Origin: a bacterium
Lineage (GTDB): Bacteria; Bacillota; Limnochordia; DTU080; RSA5
DNA: 32,569 nt
Assembly: GCA_002919195.1 (NCBI GenBank)
Contig: PKEU01000168.1
Location: 1-32,569 of the forward strand
Direction of reading: 5' to 3'
Below, one piece after another: positions 21,544 to 32,448 of this stretch (its first letter is position 1; every line of letters begins with the position of its first letter). A program made the translations under genes and the position numbers. Under the pieces are notes generated by a model. That model saw nothing but the letters and a program-made list of their open reading frames with translations, was not told the origin of the DNA and ran no database searches.

Positions 21544-22703
21544 AAATCATGATGGTGGCAGGTGAAGCCTCGGGCGACCTGCACGGCTCTCACCTCGCCG
21601 CGGAAATCAAAAAGCGCGAGCCTGATCTGGAGCTCTTTGGGATGGGCGGCCCGATGATGGCTCAAGCCGGGGTCGAGCTCCTTTACGATCCGACTGCGAT
21701 CAGCGCCATCGGCTTTATCGAAGTGCTTCGCAGCGTGCAGATCTTGCGCAGGGTGCTCTCGCGCTTCGCGGAGGAGCTGGAGAAGAGGCGGCCGGATTGT
21801 CTGGTCTTGATTGATTTTCCCGAGTTTAACATGCGCCTGGCGGAGGTCGCGAAGACCCAGGGGATCCCGGTGGTCTACTATTTCAGCCCTTCGGCTTGGG
21901 CATGGCGCAAGGGCAGGGCCAAGACCGTCGCGGGGCACGCCACGAAAGTTTGTGCTGTCCTGCCCTTTGAAGCGCAAGTGTACCGGGAGGCCGGCGCCAG
22001 CGTGGAGTACGTGGGCCATCCCCTCGTCGATGTCGCCAAGCCCACCCTTTCCCCGGACGAGGCGAGAAAAGCCTTTGGCTGTGAGGGGAAGCATCCGGTG
22101 ATCGCCCTGCTGCCGGGAAGCCGCAAGCAGGAGTTGGACAACCACGTCGCGCCGATGCTCGCGGCGGCCGAGCAGCTCCTCGAGAAGTATCCCAACGCCT
22201 TTTTCCTTATGGCGCTCGCCCACACGATGAGCGAGGAGCAGATCAAGGAGAAACTGCCCAAGGAGCTGCCGGTCCGGGTCGTGCGGGGGCAGACCTACGA
22301 CGTGCTCGGCCTTGCGGACGCGGCGGCGTCCAAGATGGGCACTGTCACGTTGGAGGCGGCGCTCATCGGCTGTCCGATCGTTGCCCTCTACCGCACGTCC
22401 CGCTCGACCTACTTGATCGCCCGGCAGTTGTACCGGGGCAGGTACGTCGCTTTGCCCAACATCATCGCAGGCCGGGAGATCGTGCCGGAGCTCCTCCAGG
22501 ACGACGCCTCGCCCCAGCGGATCGCCGCCGAGGTGGCCGCGCTCTTAAGTGACGAGAAAAGGCGCCAGGCCATCATCGAAGGGTACCAAGAGGTGCGCCG
22601 GATTCTCGGAGGTCCAGGGGCTGTGGGTCGCGCCGCCGACGCCGTGTTGAGCGTCGCTCGGGCGCAAGCCCGCCGGGCTGAAGGTGGAACGCGTGGTTCG
22701 TGA
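21540..22703 (+). CDS. lpxB: LpxB, lipid-A-disaccharide synthase (GT19)
   Basis: LpxB joins lipid X to UDP-diacylglucosamine to make the beta-1,6 disaccharide at the membrane. The protein (387 residues) has GEASGDLHG (8-16), then LIDFPEFNMRLA, YYFSPSAWAWRKGR, YVGHPLVD, ALLPGSRKQELDNH and SKMGTVTLEAAL, all classic LpxB blocks over a GT-B fold of normal length. The TTG start at 21540 overlaps the lpxI stop and has GGAGGGAG 7 bases upstream. It is the first of three LpxB-fold glycosyltransferases in this region, and the only one with the full set of family motifs, so it should be the true disaccharide synthase. Confidence 0.97.
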   Translation: MKIMMVAGEASGDLHGSHLAAEIKKREPDLELFGMGGPMMAQAGVELLYDPTAISAIGFIEVLRSVQILRRVLSRFAEELEKRRPDCLVLIDFPEFNMRLAEVAKTQGIPVVYYFSPSAWAWRKGRAKTVAGHATKVCAVLPFEAQVYREAGASVEYVGHPLVDVAKPTLSPDEARKAFGCEGKHPVIALLPGSRKQELDNHVAPMLAAAEQLLEKYPNAFFLMALAHTMSEEQIKEKLPKELPVRVVRGQTYDVLGLADAAASKMGTVTLEAALIGCPIVALYRTSRSTYLIARQLYRGRYVALPNIIAGREIVPELLQDDASPQRIAAEVAALLSDEKRRQAIIEGYQEVRRILGGPGAVGRAADAVLSVARAQARRAEGGTRGS

Positions 22704-24018
22704 CGAAATCGTTTTTACCGTCAACAGCCCGGGCGAGGTGTCGACGTGGCTCGCCCCGACGGTGGCCGCGCTCAAGCGGCTGGCGCCCGACGTCAAGGCG
22801 ACGGTGTTTATCTTGCCATGCCTCTATGCTAGCGGCACGGAGCTCGACGTGGTCCGGCGCATGCCTGGCGTGGAGGCCGTCGTAAGCCCGCGCGAGAGCC
22901 TGCGCTACATCGTGGGAGGCCGCCTTCCGGCCGGGTGGCGCCCGGCGGGCCGGGGAGCCGTCGTCTTTTTGGGCGGCGAGCTGCTCCTGGCGGCGTTGTT
23001 GAGCAAGCGCTTGGGTTATCCCGCCGCCGCGTACACCGAAGGGGTTATGAATGCGCCGGCGGCCTTTTCCCGGGTATTTGTGTCCAGGGAGAGCGCCCGG
23101 GAGCAAGCGCTCCGAAAAGGAGTGCCCAAAGACCGGATCCGCGTCATTGGCGACTTGATGGTCGACGCGGCGAGGGTGGCAAAGGACGAAGCGGAGCGCC
23201 GCGAGGTGAGCGCGCCCTTGACGCGAGGCGACGAGCGGCGCATCGTGGCGATCCTTCCCGGAAGCAGGCCCTATGAGCTGCGCCACACCTTTCCCGTGAT
23301 GCTGGGAGCGGCGGCCTTGCTGGCTCGCTGGGCGCCGGGGCTGCGCTTTGTCGTGGCGGTGTCGCCGTATACCACCCGTGAGGCGTTGGCCCGCGGCCTT
23401 GAGGCGAGCGCCCGGTGGTCCTGCGGGGATGAAAAAAATCCGGCGTCGGCCAGCGAGCCGGTCCTTTCGCCGCCGGGGGCGCTGGAGCGGCTTTTCGCCT
23501 CCGACGCGGGCGGCGGCACGCTCGTCGATGCGACGGTCACCACGCCTGAGGGCCCGGTGGAGGTCACGTTTTGGCGGGGGCCGTCGAGGGTGGTCATGGC
23601 CGGCGCGGCGCTCGCGCTCACCATTCCCGGCAGCAACACTGCAGAGTTGGCCGCGTGGGGCGTGCCTATGGTGGTGACGATGCCCCTGAGCAGCCCTGAA
23701 GAAGTGCCGCTGGACGGGGTGTTGGGCTATATCGACAAGATTCCCCTGATCGGCCGGTCGCTCAAAGCCAAAGCGGTGCTGCGGGCGGTGGAGCGAACAC
23801 CCTTTGTCGCCTTGCCAAACCGCATTGCCCAGGAGCTTATCGTGCCAGAACTCCGTTCCACCCGCCTCCTGCCACGCGAGGTGGCCGAGGAGGCTCGGCG
23901 CCTTCTCGACGAGCCGGAAGTGCTTAAAAGCATGGGCAGCCGGCTTGTCGAAGTCATGGGAGCGGGGGGCGGCGCGGAGGCGCTGGTGCGCGAGACCCTC
24001 AAACTCTTGCAGCCTTGA
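22693..24018 (+). CDS. LpxB-like GT-B glycosyltransferase of unknown acceptor
   Basis: About 441 residues with a GT-B fold resembling LpxB and related lipid-sugar transferases. NSPGEVSTWLAPTV at the N-terminus takes the place of the LpxB GEASGD loop. YTEGVMNAPAAF and VIGDLMVDAARVAKDEAE follow, then AILPGSRPYELRHTFPVML and the donor-site stretch TIPGSNTAELAAWGVPMV. It is longer than LpxB by an insert near residues 235-285, low in similarity to anything I know. The start is either GTG 22693, with AAGGTGG 6 bases upstream (chosen), or GTG 22684; both overlap the end of lpxB. The place between lpxB and msbA is where LpxK and WaaA lie in other bacteria. A role in adding a sugar to the lipid A disaccharide is inference; WaaA-type Kdo transfer is possible but unproven. 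Confidence 0.7.
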   Translation: MVRDEIVFTVNSPGEVSTWLAPTVAALKRLAPDVKATVFILPCLYASGTELDVVRRMPGVEAVVSPRESLRYIVGGRLPAGWRPAGRGAVVFLGGELLLAALLSKRLGYPAAAYTEGVMNAPAAFSRVFVSRESAREQALRKGVPKDRIRVIGDLMVDAARVAKDEAERREVSAPLTRGDERRIVAILPGSRPYELRHTFPVMLGAAALLARWAPGLRFVVAVSPYTTREALARGLEASARWSCGDEKNPASASEPVLSPPGALERLFASDAGGGTLVDATVTTPEGPVEVTFWRGPSRVVMAGAALALTIPGSNTAELAAWGVPMVVTMPLSSPEEVPLDGVLGYIDKIPLIGRSLKAKAVLRAVERTPFVALPNRIAQELIVPELRSTRLLPREVAEEARRLLDEPEVLKSMGSRLVEVMGAGGGAEALVRETLKLLQP

Positions 24019-24093
24019 ATGGATTTTCCACCTGGGCTTCCTTGATCCGGCGCAGCCCAGTTGATAACGTGATGAATAGAGGAGGGGAGTTGT

Positions 24094-25880
<1,787 letters not shown>

Positions 25881-25884
<4 letters not shown>

Positions 25885-27083
25885 TGGCCGTGCCTTCCCT
25901 CCTTTTCTTGAGCAATGGCCACGGAGAAGACGTAATCGCCGCCACCATCGCGACGAAGGTGCGCGAGCTCGCGCCCGCGATCAAGATCATGGCGTACCCG
26001 GTCGTCGGCTACGGCGACGCCTACCGCCGAGCTGACCTTCCCGTGGTCGGCGTGCAGCAGGCGATGCCCACCGGCGGCTTTATCCTCAAAGGCGCCGGCA
26101 ACCTGTGGAAAGACCTCAAGGCAGGCTTGATCGATCTCACCCGCCGCCAAATCCGAGATCTTAAGGAGAGGAGCGCGGCCGTCGACGGCGTCGTCGCTGT
26201 CGGCGATGTTTACGCGCTTTGGTTGGCTGGGAGATTTGTGAGGCGGCGTACCCTCTTTGTCGCGACGGCTAAGTCGGAGTACATCCGGGGGCACTACTTT
26301 TGGGAATACGCCCTGATGCGCAGGTATGCCGTCCACGTCTACGCTCGCGATCTGTTGACGGCCCAGGCGATGGCCCGCCGGAAGGTGCCGGCGGAGTTTG
26401 TCGGCAACGTGATGATGGACGCGCTTCCCATCCATGGGAGCGACTTGGGACTGCGGCCTGACTTGCGGGTCGTGGGGTTGTTGCCCGGGAGCCGCCAGGA
26501 CGCGTACGGCAACGCCCTGGACCTCTTGCGGGTCGTCGAGGCTTTGGAAGGTTTGGGCGAAGAGATCGGGTTTCTGATGTCGGTCGCTCCGTCGCTCGAG
26601 GTGGAGCCACTGGTCCGGGCTGCACGGGAAGACGGCTGGCGAGCGCTTGACGACGGCCCTGTAAGCATCGCCGGAGGCAGCCGCTGGACGCTGGCGAAAC
26701 ATGGGCTCCAAGTCGTGTGCGTCCAAGGGGCCTTTGGCGACTTGCTTTCCCGGGCAGACATCGTCATCGGCCTCGCCGGTACCGGCAACGAGCAGGCGGT
26801 GGGGCTTGGGAAACCGGTCGTCACGTTTCCCGGAAAAGGCACGCAGTTTACCCCCAAGTTTGCCCGGGACCAAAAACGCCTCCTCGGCGACGCGGTCTCT
26901 CTCGTGGCCCGAGATCCCCAGGTGGTGGCCGAGGAAGTACGCCGCATCTTGAGCGATCCTGAGCTTTACGCCCGCATGGCCCGCGCCGGCAAGGAAAGGA
27001 TGGGGGAGCCGGGCGGAGCGCTCAAGATGGCTGAGCGGATTGTCGCGCTCTTTCAGCCGCCAGCGCCTCGCGCATCCCGGTGA
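25881..27083 (+). CDS. Lipid-A-disaccharide synthase-related protein (COG4370-like glycosyltransferase)
   Basis: This 400-residue GT-B protein starts with LLFLSNGHGEDVIAATIA, the signature opening of a group related to LpxB that is found in cyanobacteria, Deinococcus and some diderm Firmicutes, with no tested function that I know of. Later blocks are VGNVMMDALP, GLLPGSRQDAYGNALDLL and IGLAGTGNEQAVGLGKPVV followed by FPGKGTQFTPKFARDQ, the donor-binding end. Start GTG 25881 overlaps the msbA TGA (GTGA), and ATG 25884 directly after is equally possible. Co-translation with msbA suggests it acts on the same lipid, for instance to add a sugar to it. Its last 62 bp overlap the end of the minus-strand GT2 gene. 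Confidence 0.8.
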
Positions 27084-27948
27084 CGTACGCGTGGTGCGTG
27101 ATCAGGCGGACGACAAACCGCAAGGCAAGATGGTAACCGCGCCGGTCGAGCCATTGCAAAAGGCGCTGGGTCGCCGGCCGGTCGGGCCACCCGCCTGCGG
27201 TCACGATCGAGTCGAGCCAAAAGGTGAGCGGAAAGAGCATCGTCATCATGCGCACTCTCGCTGTAGGCACCTTGCGGTAAAAGGCGACAGCGGTGTGGCC
27301 CCGCTCGCGCTCGCGCTGGCGCCATATGGGGACGTCGGCCGCCGCCAGCTTCTTTTTGTAGTGGTAGCCCCGGGCTTTGGGCACTTTGACCGCTTTGAGG
27401 CCGAGGCGGCGGAGCCGGATGCCAAGCTCGAGATCTTCCCAGCCGTACTCGACGAAGGACTCGTCAAAGAGGCCGGCGGCAAAGAGGTGCTCCTTGCGGA
27501 TCGAGGCGTTGCCCGTCGCGAAAAAGGCGCGGGAGATGTCGGTCACCTTAAACGAAGCCGAGGTAGGATCGTCGAGGTTGTCGGTGTGGATCACCGGGCC
27601 GTGCCCGATGTAATGAGGCTCGGTGTGGGCTTTGAGGTGAGCCTCGAGAAACTCCTCATTAACGACGATATCGCTGTCGATAAAGACGATCAGGTCGGCC
27701 CGGGCGAGCTTTAACCCAAGGTTTCGGGCCGCGGCGGGCCCTCTGCGGCTGGTGAAGCGGTAGACCAGCGAGTAGGGGGTCTTGAGCTGCTGGATCATCT
27801 CTTGCGTGCCGTCGGTCGAGCCGTCATCGATCACAATGACCTCGTAGGCTCGGCTGTCGAGGGTTTGACGGCTCAGAGCCTCAAGAGCCTTTCGCAAGAT
27901 AACCCGGCGGTTGTACGTCGGAATGATCACGGAAATTTGAAGTTGCAA
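27022..27948 (-). CDS. Family 2 glycosyltransferase
   Basis: The only minus-strand gene here. From TTG at 27948 (GGGAG 8 bases upstream) the 308-residue protein begins MQLQISVIIPTYNRR, a standard GT2 start. It has DDGSTDGT (41-48), the metal-binding DSD (91-93) in FIDSDIVV, and the catalytic-region WED (170-172) in YGWEDLELGIRLRRLG, as in GT2 enzymes with a GT27-like C-terminal half. An upstream in-frame GTG at 27999 lies inside the promoter, so the shorter form is preferred. The C-terminal half is basic and amphipathic and may bind the membrane. The enzyme probably adds a sugar to a surface glycan; donor and acceptor are unknown. It is convergent with the gene to its left and divergent from the epimerase gene. 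Confidence 0.92.
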   Translation of the reverse strand: MQLQISVIIPTYNRRVILRKALEALSRQTLDSRAYEVIVIDDGSTDGTQEMIQQLKTPYSLVYRFTSRRGPAAARNLGLKLARADLIVFIDSDIVVNEEFLEAHLKAHTEPHYIGHGPVIHTDNLDDPTSASFKVTDISRAFFATGNASIRKEHLFAAGLFDESFVEYGWEDLELGIRLRRLGLKAVKVPKARGYHYKKKLAAADVPIWRQRERERGHTAVAFYRKVPTARVRMMTMLFPLTFWLDSIVTAGGWPDRPATQRLLQWLDRRGYHLALRFVVRLITHHAYVTGMREALAAERARQSAQPS

Positions 27949-27989
27949 CGTTTGCGCTCCCGTCCGTGCCAAGGTTGTGGTCGAGCTCC

Positions 27990-27998
27990 AGTATATCA
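27990..27998 (-). promoter_or_regulatory. Extended -10 promoter for the GT2 gene
   Basis: On the minus strand TGATATACT fits TGnTATAAT with one change. The -35 area is weak. The RNA would start near 27983, about 35 bases before the chosen TTG start. Confidence 0.55.
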
Positions 27999-28144
27999 CA
28001 GCCGGCTACGGTTGGTTGCGCCTTGATGGTTTGCGCTCGTCACGAGAAGGAGTCGGACGAGCAAGACCGAAGCGTACCGGAGCGCTGGGCGCTGGGGGCC
28101 CGGGGCGACGGGGGGCATCAAGGTTGGGGAGTAGGAGCTGAGCC

Positions 28145-29062
28145 ATGCGGGTTTTGGTCACGGGCGGGGCCGGTTTCATCGGCTCCCATATCGTCGAGCT
28201 CTTGCTAGAGCACGGACACGATGTGGCGGTGATCGACAACCTGTCGACGGGAAAAGAAGAGAACGTCCCGAAGGGAGCGCGCCTCTACCCTGTCGATCTC
28301 ACTTCGTGGAGGATTCAAGAGGTGCTGGCGGCCGAAAGGCCCGAGGTGATCATCCATCAAGCGGCCCAGATCGACGTGCGCCGCTCGGTGGAAAATCCAG
28401 CGATGGACGCGCGCGTCAACATCATCGGGAGTATCAACCTGCTCGAGCACGCACGGGAATTTGGGGTCCAAAAGGTGGTCTACGCCTCTTCGGCCGCTGT
28501 GTACGGCAATCCCCTGTCGGTGCCTGTGGCCGAGGATCATCCTATCTTGGCGACGTCGCCCTACGGCGTTTCCAAGTACGTGGTCGAAAGATACCTCTAC
28601 GTCTACCGGGAGCTGTATGGGATCGATTTCACGGTCCTCCGCTATGCCAACGTCTATGGCCCCCGGCAGGATCCTTTGGGAGAGGGGGGCGTGGTTGCCA
28701 TCTTTACCCACCGGCTGGCCAAGGGGCTTCCGGTGACCATTTTCGGCGATGGCGAGCAGACCCGGGACTACGTTTACGTGGGCGACGTGGCCCGAGCAAA
28801 TCTCTTGGCCTTGACCCAGGGCGGGGGCGAAGTGGTCAACATCAGTTGCGCGAGGGAAGTGAGCGTCAACCAGCTGCTCCAAATCATGCAAGACGTGACG
28901 GGGGTGCAGGCAACGGTCCACTGGGCGCCCAAGCGGCCGGGAGAGATCGACCGGAGCGCTCTGGCCAACGACCGGGCTCGCCGGGTGCTCGGTTGGCGCC
29001 CCTCGGTGACGCTCGCCGAGGGCATCGAACGGGTCTTCGCCTATGAACGCGCGAGCCTCTAA
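28145..29062 (+). CDS. NAD-dependent sugar epimerase/dehydratase (GalE-like SDR)
   Basis: An extended short-chain dehydrogenase of 305 residues. It has the NAD-binding GGAGFIG (7-13), VIDNLSTG after the second strand (the Asp binds the NAD ribose), YASSAAVYG, and the catalytic Tyr140 and Lys144 in YGVSK. YGPRQDP and GDGEQTRDYVYVGDV are the substrate-side blocks of UDP-glucose 4-epimerases and close relatives. It would interconvert NDP-glucose and NDP-galactose, or the N-acetyl forms. The exact sugar is not readable. AGGAG at 28133-28137 fits the ATG at 28145. It is divergent from the GT2 gene across a 196-bp gap, with which it may share a glycan pathway, and lies 66 bp ahead of lptB. Confidence 0.88.
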   Translation: MRVLVTGGAGFIGSHIVELLLEHGHDVAVIDNLSTGKEENVPKGARLYPVDLTSWRIQEVLAAERPEVIIHQAAQIDVRRSVENPAMDARVNIIGSINLLEHAREFGVQKVVYASSAAVYGNPLSVPVAEDHPILATSPYGVSKYVVERYLYVYRELYGIDFTVLRYANVYGPRQDPLGEGGVVAIFTHRLAKGLPVTIFGDGEQTRDYVYVGDVARANLLALTQGGGEVVNISCAREVSVNQLLQIMQDVTGVQATVHWAPKRPGEIDRSALANDRARRVLGWRPSVTLAEGIERVFAYERASL

Positions 29063-29128
29063 CGCCCATCCTTGCCACATTTTCAGCGAAGGTTACTGCA
29101 GCCCGAAGCTCGAAAATTGCCAGGTGAT

Positions 29129-29848
29129 ATGAGCATCGTCGCACAGGATCTCGTCAAATCGTATTCGGGCCGCCGGGTGGTGGACGGCGTCTCGCTCCAG
29201 GTCGACCGCGGGGAAGTCGTGGGCCTTTTGGGCCCCAACGGCGCGGGCAAGACCACGACGTTTTACATGATCGTCGGGCTGGAGCGGGCGGCGAGCGGGC
29301 GCATCTTGCTCGACGGCGTCGACGTCAGCGCGTGGCCGATGTATCAGAGAGCCCGCAAAGGCCTGGGGTACCTGGCGCAAGAGCCTTCGGTCTTTCGGAA
29401 ACTCACGGTGGAAGAAAACATCCTGGCGATCTTGGAAAACCGGGGCATCCGGGGCAGCGCCGCGAAAAAGCGGGCTCAGGAGCTATTGGAAGAGTTTGAT
29501 ATTGTGCATGTGCGTCATCAAAAGGGTTTCTCGCTTTCCGGCGGCGAGCGCCGGCGGACCGAGATCGCAAGGGCATTGGCCGCGGATCCGTCGTACCTTT
29601 TGTTGGACGAGCCCTTTGCCGGAGTCGACCCCATCGCCGTGGCCGAGATCCAGGCCATCATTGCGCACCTCAAGTCCCGGGGACTCGGCATCCTGATCAC
29701 CGACCACAACGTAAGGGAGACGCTCGCGATCACCGACCGGGCCTATATCATGCACCAGGGAAAGATCTTGGTCTCGGGTCCGGCCAAAGTGGTGGCCCAA
29801 AACGAGATCGCCCGCAAGTTTTACCTTGGAGAGGGGTTTACTCTGTGA
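29129..29848 (+). CDS. lptB: LptB, ATPase of the LPS export complex
   Basis: The 239-residue ATPase matches LptB along its length. The start SIVAQDLVKSYSGRRVVDGV is followed by Walker A GPNGAGKTT (35-43). The Q-loop stretch is GYLAQEPSVFRKLTVEENI, and the motif LSGGERRRTEIARALA runs into LLDEPFAGVDPI, which is specific to LptB among ABC ATPases. The H-loop is in TDHNVRETL. LptB dimers drive the two LptF/G-type permeases. The ATG at 29129 fits the family length; the frame runs back to TTG 29072, but that would add an unmatched tail. The Shine-Dalgarno AGGTGA sits close to the start. Its TGA overlaps the next start (GTGA), tying it to an LptF/G permease. Confidence 0.97.
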   Translation: MSIVAQDLVKSYSGRRVVDGVSLQVDRGEVVGLLGPNGAGKTTTFYMIVGLERAASGRILLDGVDVSAWPMYQRARKGLGYLAQEPSVFRKLTVEENILAILENRGIRGSAAKKRAQELLEEFDIVHVRHQKGFSLSGGERRRTEIARALAADPSYLLLDEPFAGVDPIAVAEIQAIIAHLKSRGLGILITDHNVRETLAITDRAYIMHQGKILVSGPAKVVAQNEIARKFYLGEGFTL

Positions 29849-30945
29849 GATGGGGGCCGACACTCCTCGACCGCTATATCGTGCGGGAGATGTTGGGCCC
29901 GCTTTTCTTTGGCATTGCCGCTTTCACCAGCCTGTTTGTGAGCGGCGATCTTTTGAGCCTCGCCAATACCGTCGTCGAGCTGGGAGCTCCCATTGAGCCT
30001 GCCCTGAGGGTCTTTCTGCTCAAACTTCCCCAGATCATCGTGTGGACGCTGCCCATGTCGGTGTTGCTCGCGACGCTGCTTGCCCTGAGCCGCCTCTCGG
30101 CCAACAGCGAGATCGTCGCGATGCGGGCGGGCGGCACCAGCTTCTTTCGCATTGCGGCGCCCATCTTGGTGATCAGCCTGATCGTCAGCATCATCAGCTT
30201 TGTGGTCAATGAGACCATCGTTCCCGAGACCAACGCCGAGTCCCGGCGGATTTTGGTCGAAGAGGTGCGGGGCGGCACCCTGCCGACCGTGACCCGCCAT
30301 GTGGTCATCAAGGGTGAACGGGGCAACGACCTGGACTGGATGCTGTACGCCAACCGTTACGACGGCCGCACCAGCACGTTTCACCAAGCCACGCTGGTGT
30401 ATATGGCCAACAACGAACCGGTGCAGACCGCGTTTGCCGATCGCATCGTCTGGCAAAATGACCGGTGGGTGATGGAAAACGGCGTCGCGTACCACTTTTC
30501 CCGCGATGGCAACGTCGTCGTCGCCACCTACCCGGCGCACACCCGTCCCGTCGAGCTGGGCCAGACGCCGCAGCAAGTGGCGCGGCTGCAGAAAAGACCC
30601 GAGGAAATGGGACTTGCGGAACTTAAGGAGCACATCGAGGTGCTTAACGCTCAAGGGGCCGACGTGCGGTCGCTGGAAGTGCAGATGCACCTCAAGTACT
30701 CCATACCCATGGCGAGCCTCGTCTTTGCGTTAGTGGGGACGCCGCTGGGGATTCAATCGCACCGTTCGGCCCGGTCTACGGGGTTTGGCCTGTCCATCAT
30801 CATCATTTTCCTCTATTACATCGTGATGACGCTGGGCTCGGCCCTCGGACAGGCGGGTGTGTTGCCCCCCGCCTTGGCGGCCTGGATCCAAAACCTGCTC
30901 TTGGGGGTCTACGGAGCTTATCGCTTCTACAAGAGCGCCCGCTAA
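29845..30945 (+). CDS. Second LptF/LptG family LPS export permease
   Basis: The 366-residue protein shares the six-helix plus periplasmic jellyroll layout of the gene at 10265. Helices lie at about residues 20-42, 59-80, 100-124, 285-304, 311-331 and 340-360. It begins DRYIVREMLGPLFF and has NETIVPETN after helix 3. It should pair with the other family member to make the LptF-LptG heterodimer around LptB, but two homodimers cannot be ruled out. GTG 29845 overlaps the lptB stop, so it is made together with LptB, while its partner is in a different unit about 19 kb away. The DUF3084 gene follows after 30 bp. Confidence 0.93.
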   Translation: MRWGPTLLDRYIVREMLGPLFFGIAAFTSLFVSGDLLSLANTVVELGAPIEPALRVFLLKLPQIIVWTLPMSVLLATLLALSRLSANSEIVAMRAGGTSFFRIAAPILVISLIVSIISFVVNETIVPETNAESRRILVEEVRGGTLPTVTRHVVIKGERGNDLDWMLYANRYDGRTSTFHQATLVYMANNEPVQTAFADRIVWQNDRWVMENGVAYHFSRDGNVVVATYPAHTRPVELGQTPQQVARLQKRPEEMGLAELKEHIEVLNAQGADVRSLEVQMHLKYSIPMASLVFALVGTPLGIQSHRSARSTGFGLSIIIIFLYYIVMTLGSALGQAGVLPPALAAWIQNLLLGVYGAYRFYKSAR

Positions 30946-30975
30946 GCCACAAAGAGAAAGGGGGTCGGCCGTTTC

Positions 30976-32190
30976 GTGTACGGGATCTGGCTGGTGCTCG
31001 TGCTGGTCTTGATGGGAGGCGGCATCGCCTACCTGGGCGACAAGATCGGCATGCTGGTCGGGCGCAGGCGGCTGACCCTCTTTGGGCTGCGGCCGAAGCA
31101 TTCTTCGGTCATTGTCACCGTGATGACCGGAACGCTCATCGCGGGCACCTCTTTATCGATCTTGGCTGTTGCCTCCCATGACGTGCGGACCGCCCTCTTT
31201 CACATGAAGGAGATCCAAGAATCTTTGGAGACCACCCAAAACGCTCTGCTCTCCAGCGAGGAGGAGCTCTATCTCCTGCGGGAGATGCTGAGCCGCCAGC
31301 GGGCCGAGGTGCAGGAGTTTATCGATGCCCGGGACACAGCTGTCGCCGAGCGCGACGCAGCGCTGGCTGAGCTCGAGTCGTTGGAAGCGGAGCTGGAGCA
31401 GGTGCAAGCCGCTCTCGATGAGGCGCAGGCCGATCTGGAAAACTGGAAGTGGAGAGTGGCGTCGCTGCAGGAGCTGGGCCAAACCTTGGAAGACAACGTC
31501 AGAAAGATGCAAGCCACCGAAGCAAAGCTGCGCGCCGACATTGCGGCTTTGTCGGAGCAGCTGATCGCCCTGGAGGGCCGGCTCCGCCTTGGCGCTTTTG
31601 CTTATTTGAAAGACGAGATCGTCGCCGCCACGGTGATTCGCGGGGGTGATCGCGAGGCGGCGGAGCGGGAGCTCCTCGCTTTTTTGGAGGAGGCTGACCG
31701 GGCGGCGCTTGCGCGGGGCGCCCGGATCGAGGGAAAGGAGCGGGCGATCGAGCTGGCCGGGGAGGAGCACTTTTTTGAGGCGGTCGACGTGTTGGCGGCC
31801 GATTCGCGGGAATGGGTGGTGCGGGCCGTCGCCCAGCAAAACACGGTCCAAGGCGAGCCCCTGTTGGTCTACCTGCACCTTTTCCCCGAGACCATGATCT
31901 ATCAAGCGGGTCAAGTGATCCGCGAGAGGGTGCTGGACGGCGGGCGCCGCGATCTTGAGTCGCTGATCCTGGGCCTTTTAGACGAAGTCAACCGGGATGC
32001 GATTGAAAAAGGGATGATCACGTCGCCGCAAGGCGACGTGGGACAGCTCGCGGGCGAGGAGTTTGTCGAAGCGCTGCTCAACCTGCGGCGCGTGAGCGGC
32101 AAGGCCCGCTTGTCAGTGATCGCCGAAAACGATACGTGGAATACCAAAGGGCCTCTGGAGATCCGCCTCCGGGTCGAACCGGTCGGTTAA
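30976..32190 (+). CDS. DUF3084 membrane protein with long coiled coil
   Basis: The 404-residue protein has two N-terminal membrane segments (about 3-22 and 44-66) with a short basic loop VGRRRLTLFGLRPKH between them. A long coiled coil follows (about 80-200, rich in Ala, Glu and Leu heptads), then a mixed alpha/beta domain (about 210-400) typical of DUF3084. The family is known from cyanobacteria and diderm Firmicutes and has no known function that I can name. The GTG at 30976 has AAAGGGGG about 11 bases upstream. Its place right behind lptB and an LptF/G permease suggests a part in LPS export or in keeping the envelope layers together; this is inference only. Confidence 0.88.
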   Translation: MYGIWLVLVLVLMGGGIAYLGDKIGMLVGRRRLTLFGLRPKHSSVIVTVMTGTLIAGTSLSILAVASHDVRTALFHMKEIQESLETTQNALLSSEEELYLLREMLSRQRAEVQEFIDARDTAVAERDAALAELESLEAELEQVQAALDEAQADLENWKWRVASLQELGQTLEDNVRKMQATEAKLRADIAALSEQLIALEGRLRLGAFAYLKDEIVAATVIRGGDREAAERELLAFLEEADRAALARGARIEGKERAIELAGEEHFFEAVDVLAADSREWVVRAVAQQNTVQGEPLLVYLHLFPETMIYQAGQVIRERVLDGGRRDLESLILGLLDEVNRDAIEKGMITSPQGDVGQLAGEEFVEALLNLRRVSGKARLSVIAENDTWNTKGPLEIRLRVEPVG

Positions 32191-32396
32191 GGCGTGGTTC
32201 GTGGCGCCCGAGCTGTTTCTGGCGCACGAAAAACTCGTCTCGCTGACGCATGGCGAGCTGATCTTTCTTGCAACGGTATACGGAGCGTTGTACGGAGAAG
32301 GCTCGGCCAGGGCGAGACTCCTGCTGGGCGAGGCATCTCGTGGGCGGTGCAAATCGCACGCCGTGCCAAAAACTGCGGGATCACTGGCCAGAGGCG
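32191..32396 (+). other. Mostly non-coding stretch with a doubtful small frame
   Basis: A 79-codon frame from GTG 32201 to the TAA at 32438 is open, but its second half reads through the repeated element and half of the operator-like palindrome. Its ribosome binding site is poor, and the product resembles nothing I know. I see no RNA gene here. Confidence 0.25.
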
Positions 32397-32427
32397 GCAG
32401 GAGGAACCCGGAGGATGGTGTTGAAAC
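32397..32427 (+). repeat. Copy 2 of the dispersed intergenic element (GCAGGAGGAA ... GAA)
   Basis: It shares the first ten bases GCAGGAGGAA with 331-361, has GGTGT at index 20 and GAAAC at index 26. It directly overlaps the -35-like TTGAAA at 32421-32426. Confidence 0.4.
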
Positions 32428-32448
32428 AATCAGTGACTAACCTATGTT
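32421..32448 (+). promoter_or_regulatory. Candidate promoter at the right end of the window
   Basis: TTGAAA (32421-32426) and TATGTT (32443-32448) are spaced by 16 bp. The -10 lies inside a perfect inverted repeat, as expected for a repressed promoter. The gene it would drive is mostly outside the window. Confidence 0.45.

Noticed and set aside
24032-24060. Inverted repeat CTGGGCT/AGCCCAG before msbA as a terminator
   Set aside because: Seven base pairs with a 15-base loop and no T run; too weak.
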